This document shows, in pieces, positions 61,614 to 62,115 of a stretch of 62,115 bases of DNA. The translations under genes were made by a program, and so were the position numbers. Numbering within the stretch: the first letter of the stretch is position 1; each line of letters starts with the position of its first letter. Below the pieces are notes generated by a model that was not told the DNA's origin, searched no databases, and saw nothing but the letters and a program-made list of their open reading frames with translations. Origin of the DNA: an uncultured Methanobrevibacter sp. (GTDB lineage Archaea > Methanobacteriota > Methanobacteria > Methanobacteriales > Methanobacteriaceae); the NCBI RefSeq assembly GCF_900314615.1, contig NZ_OMWA01000010.1, positions 1 through 62,115 on the forward strand, given 5' to 3'.

Positions 61614-62115
61614 GTAGTATTGGTCTGTTTTTCTTTGATTTTTAGTTCTTGTTGTCCTGTTTTTGATGGGGTTTTAGATTTTTGTTTGTTTTCTTTGGTA
61701 TTTTTATTGTTTTTCGTGTTTTTCTTTTTTGGTGGTTGAAATTCTATTTTTCCTTCAGCTAGTTGTTGTAGTTCTGTTTTGTTTTGAATCCTGTTTGTAC
61801 GACTATTGCTGTTAATAATAAGCATAAATAAATGTTTTTGTACATGGATTTGTCTGTAAAGCTGTGGAATTTTCCTAATCCGAATGCTCCTTTGGCTGCT
61901 TTAAAGAAATCTTCGATTATTCCTCTTATTGGTTTGTAATCTTTCCAATTTTTGAGTTTTATGAGCAATAGCTTCTGCAGGTGCTCTGTTAATTTTTTAT
62001 TTTCACTGATCTCTTTTTTATCTTAATAATGCAAGAATACCACGACCTCTTTTAGGTTGTGGATGAATTGCAAGTTGGGCGTACTTATTTTGAATGTGAT
62101 TTTCGTAGTTTTTTT
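61599..62115 (-). pseudogene. Frameshifted transposase (insertion-sequence remnant, partial at right edge)
   Basis: Three minus-strand frames join into one protein-like sequence. From the right edge: NYENHIQNKYAQLAIHPQPK...LALLR-stop; then KEISENKKLTEHLQKL...PIRGIIEDFFKAAKGAFGLGKFHSF (a typical DDE-transposase C-terminal helix region) ending QNYNN-stop; then TELQQLAEGKIEFQPPKKK with a Lys/Asn/Thr-rich tail. Two frameshifts (near 62020 and 61795) disable it. Similar to transposases common in Methanobrevibacter; the family (ISNCY/IS1182-like) is a guess. Confidence 0.7.

Overview
The window is low-GC archaeal DNA and most likely comes from a gut or rumen Methanobrevibacter (Methanobacteriales). 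The evidence is a set of methanogen-specific genes (AtwA-like methyl-CoM reductase activation ATPase, CfbC of F430 synthesis, beta-RFAP synthase of methanopterin synthesis, geranylgeranyl reductase with its ferredoxin, transcription factor S), GGTGAT/AGGTGA-type ribosome binding sites, TATA-box promoters, and several large secreted Ig-repeat 'adhesin-like' proteins with a cell-wall-binding tail. No rRNA, tRNA or CRISPR array was seen. Genus assignment is inference.

Layout. 1-4.3 kb: 3' part of a giant surface adhesin, then 600 bp of intergenic DNA holding two copies of a ~115-bp element bounded by inverted repeats. 4.9-7 kb: small membrane protein, CDF metal exporter, PfkB-type kinase. 7-16.2 kb: a 2471-residue DUF4011/SF1 helicase-nuclease with a ~900-residue acidic insert, followed within 9 bp by uvrC. 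16.3-25.5 kb: zinc-ribbon protein, AtwA-like ATPase plus universal stress protein, ferredoxin plus geranylgeranyl reductase, galE, a coiled-coil unknown, purF, peptidase U32. 25.6-37.4 kb: a MetX-like protein without its nucleophile, cfbC, ogt, CPBP protease, small redox proteins, secreted proteins, PadR regulator with an MFS transporter, HAD phosphatase (third copy of the inverted-repeat element at its promoter), ArsC/Spx protein, and a lone CARF-HEPN (Cas02710-type) RNase.

37.5-49.6 kb: serS (TTG start), MATE transporter with an extra cytoplasmic domain, AIM24 protein, an adhesin remnant, three tandem iron-sulfur flavoprotein paralogs, DUF308 protein, nitroreductase overlapping a MalY-type lyase, a highly structured putative ncRNA flanked by a ~100-bp duplication of the malY 3' end, another Ig-repeat surface protein, nudC. 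49.6-55.7 kb: ferritin, M14-like metallohydrolase, beta-RFAP synthase, zinc-ribbon protein, SDR, ACT protein with arylacetate-CoA ligase, and a decayed gene upstream. 55.8-61.4 kb: two surface proteins, then an operon of DUF2162 membrane protein, ExbB/TolQ-like channel and a DUF2149 protein whose single membrane helix resembles the Asp-bearing helix of ExbD, then TFS. The right edge is a frameshifted transposase.

Most interesting: the reduced Tol/Exb-like motor in a single-membrane archaeon; the structured ncRNA inside the malY tail duplication; the inverted-repeat element family; and the two probable defence proteins (helicase-nuclease and CARF-HEPN).
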